From positions 1 through 5,585 of the forward strand of contig DLQB01000138.1 in NCBI GenBank assembly GCA_002477505.1: DNA of 5,585 bases, written 5' to 3'. Source of the stretch: Flavobacteriales bacterium UBA7443. Lineage in GTDB: Bacteria > Bacteroidota > Bacteroidia > Flavobacteriales_D > Sanyastnellaceae. Of this stretch, positions 4,121 through 5,585 are shown in pieces. How positions within the stretch are numbered: the first letter of the stretch is position 1; every line of letters begins with the position of its first letter. Made by a program: the position numbers and the translations under genes. The notes beneath the pieces were generated by a model, which worked only from the letters and a program-made list of their open reading frames with translations, searched no databases and had not been told where the DNA came from.

Positions 4121-5585
4121 GCTTGATCAACTGCACCGAATGACGCGATTCACCCGAAAGCATTTGCAATTGGTAAATACCGTTGGCTACGCCTTGGAAG
4201 TCTGCTACCACTCGCACTTGCCCGAGTGCATTGAATGCTGTTTGACTCCAGACGTTTCGGCCTTGTGCGTCGTACAACACAAAAGCCACGTCCTCGCCAG
4301 TCGCTCCATTCAATGTAACATTTACCAGGCCATTGCTGGGGTTCGGGCTCACCTGAACCTCGCTCAGGAAACTCCATTCCGTGATTCCAACTGGCACACC
4401 AAACGTCTCTGTAACGGAACAGCCGTTTCCGTCTGTTACGGTAACCGTGTACTCGCCTGCAACGATGCCCGTCAAATCTTCACTCGCGCTGGAGAAATTA
4501 TCAGGACCTGACCATGAGAAGGTGTAGTCACCATCACCTCCTGTAGCCGTGATGTCCAATTCGCCATCACCGGCGCCTGTATCGTTTGCAATGGTTCCGG
4601 AAACTGCTACTGGAGCAGGCTCTTCCACTGTTGCTTCCACGCTCGATTCGCAACCATTTGAGTCTTGCACATAGAACGTATATACTCCCGGTGCCAACTC
4701 AGTAAAGAGTGGAGAGCTGCCAAATTCTGAGCCGTCCGCACTGTACTCAAACAAACTCGTACCACCTGAAGCGATGACTTCTACCGAACCATCTGTCTCG
4801 CCTGCACATGAAACACCCGTCGCTGAAGATGACGCTTCAACCGCACTGATATCATCGATTGCAATGGTCTCAGAGGCCTCACAGCCTTCCACATCCGTTA
4901 CAAGAATGGTGTATTCACCTGGCATCAAGTCAGCGTATGAAGTGGTGTCATTCGCGGCTCCTCCATTGAATGAAAAGTTTAGTCCGCCGTTGCCACCTGT
5001 GGCATCAAAGGAAATCGTTCCATCATCATTGCCGTTGCAGGTAACGCCCGAGGCATTGGAGGTGATGACGATTGGATCCGGCCCTTCTACTTCAAATTCG
5101 TTGCTGGATTGTCCAACGCAACCATTGACGTCCATGGCATAGAAAGTATACGTTCCTACCGCGAGGTTCAGGATGTTCGTTTCTAAGAAATTAACACCAT
5201 CCGCGCTGTAGGTATAGACTCCATTTCCTGAACCACCGCTCGCAAGAATATTGACCACCCCGTCCTCAGAATAAGAACACGTTGCGTCGAGGATAGCATT
5301 TTGCCCTCCGGCCACTGCAACAAAAACAGGATTCGGATTATCGATGATGATCACATCACTGTTGACTGTGCAACCATTTTCGTCTTGAGCGTAAACTGTA
5401 AATGAACCTGCGCCTAACGATTCAAAAAGAAGTTCGCTTGTCGTAACAGAGAAATCTCCTAGCAGACTGAACGAGAGTTCGCCCGTTCCTCCTGTATACG
5501 TTCCGGATATTTCAGCATCCTCATCACCTGAGCAACTGACCGATTCTGTCATGGACGCAGTGATTTCAATTGGAGCTGGCTCAAC
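4116..5585 (-). CDS. SprB-repeat surface protein with T9SS type A sorting domain, C-terminal 489 residues (5' end outside window)
   Basis: The frame is open through the right edge. An in-frame Met at 5552 is internal, because the preceding 11 codons (VEPAPIEITAS) already belong to a repeat of the same type, so the true start lies outside. Five SprB-like repeats of about 75-85 residues are followed by a short linker and an 80-residue T9SS C-terminal domain ending V-Q-L-I-K-Q. Repeats carry G-x-Y-T-F/V...D-x-N-G-C motifs and, in the first four, an upstream Cys. In Flavobacterium johnsoniae SprB is the mobile gliding adhesin exported by T9SS; this protein shares the repeat family but need not be its orthologue, since many unrelated secreted Bacteroidota proteins use such repeats. 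No Lys, Arg or His occurs in the 409 visible residues before the sorting domain. Transcription probably ends at the hairpin just downstream. Confidence 0.93.
   Translation of the reverse strand, partial: VEPAPIEITASMTESVSCSGDEDAEISGTYTGGTGELSFSLLGDFSVTTSELLFESLGAGSFTVYAQDENGCTVNSDVIIIDNPNPVFVAVAGGQNAILDATCSYSEDGVVNILASGGSGNGVYTYSADGVNFLETNILNLAVGTYTFYAMDVNGCVGQSSNEFEVEGPDPIVITSNASGVTCNGNDDGTISFDATGGNGGLNFSFNGGAANDTTSYADLMPGEYTILVTDVEGCEASETIAIDDISAVEASSSATGVSCAGETDGSVEVIASGGTSLFEYSADGSEFGSSPLFTELAPGVYTFYVQDSNGCESSVEATVEEPAPVAVSGTIANDTGAGDGELDITATGGDGDYTFSWSGPDNFSSASEDLTGIVAGEYTVTVTDGNGCSVTETFGVPVGITEWSFLSEVQVSPNPSNGLVNVTLNGATGEDVAFVLYDAQGRNVWSQTAFNALGQVRVVADFQGVANGIYQLQMLSGESRHSVQLIKQ
4119..4358 (-). 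other. T9SS type A C-terminal sorting domain
   Basis: The last 80 residues start V-Q-V-S-P-N-P-S-N-G, the classic entry motif of type A sorting domains. They continue through V-x-L-Y-D-A-Q-G-R-x-V (family norm: L-x-D-x-x-G-R/K) and G-V-A-N-G-I-Y-Q-L-Q, and end in L-I-K-Q. In this family the domain targets the protein across the outer membrane through the PorU/SprA-type machinery and is usually cleaved off. All basic residues visible in this gene (three Arg, one His, one Lys) are in this domain. Confidence 0.93.
4392..5585 (-). repeat. Five SprB-like repeats
   Basis: Approximate units are 5585-5334 (cut by the edge), 5333-5079, 5078-4848, 4847-4617 and 4616-4392. Each begins with a P-x-x-V/I strand and has an acidic D/E-D-G turn, a G-G-x-G-x-Y/F-x-F/Y-S segment, a L-x-x-G-x-Y/F-T-V/F strand and D-x-N/E-G-C. 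Units 1-4 also have an early Cys (SCSG, TCSY, TCNG, SCAG). Unit 5 lacks it (NDTGAGDG in its place) while keeping the late NGC. The fold in this family is beta-sandwich-like; the units probably form a rigid surface stalk. Confidence 0.85.

Noticed and set aside
4202..4358. Catalytic or lectin domain in the C-terminal part of the SprB-repeat protein
   Set aside because: This stretch is fully explained by the T9SS type A sorting domain, from VSPNPSNG to the LIKQ end.
4116..5552. Met codon at 5552 as the true start of the SprB-repeat gene
   Set aside because: The frame continues upstream to the window edge with residues fitting the same repeat (VEPAPIEITAS), and no signal peptide follows the Met.

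Overview
The window looks like chromosomal DNA of a Bacteroidota bacterium, most likely a marine-type member of Flavobacteriales. This is inferred from protein families: SprB-type repeats, a type A C-terminal sorting domain of the type IX secretion system (T9SS), HYR-like domains, and Cys-rich repeats of the GCTDxxACNYDxxA...DGSC type that I know from secreted proteins of this group. There is no rRNA or housekeeping gene to refine the placement.

Layout: everything coding is on the minus strand. From right to left, positions 5585-4116 hold the C-terminal 489 residues of a secreted protein made of SprB-like repeats and ending in a T9SS sorting domain; its start lies beyond the right edge. A 111-bp gap (4005-4115) follows, with an AT-rich dyad over the stop codon, a good rho-independent terminator (4069-4098) and room for a weak promoter. 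Positions 4004-1 are one uninterrupted reading frame of 1334 codons with its start inside the window and its end beyond the left edge. It encodes a large secreted mosaic protein: signal peptide; three copies of a roughly 190-residue module I cannot name; about eighteen Cys-rich repeats, four of them carrying a DxDxDG calcium-loop-like extension; and two HYR-like Ig-fold domains.

The two genes run in the same direction, but the terminator suggests they are separate transcription units. Both products are extracellular or surface proteins, probably T9SS cargo, of the sort used in adhesion, gliding or cell-surface structures. No enzyme, defence system, mobile element, CRISPR array or RNA gene is visible.

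The most interesting signals are inside the proteins. In the Cys-rich repeats the second and fourth cysteines are kept or lost together, which predicts the disulfide pattern. Both proteins almost completely avoid Lys, Arg and His outside a few conserved positions. The triplicated module is conserved but unnamed by me. The Cys-rich array also shows higher-order organisation.
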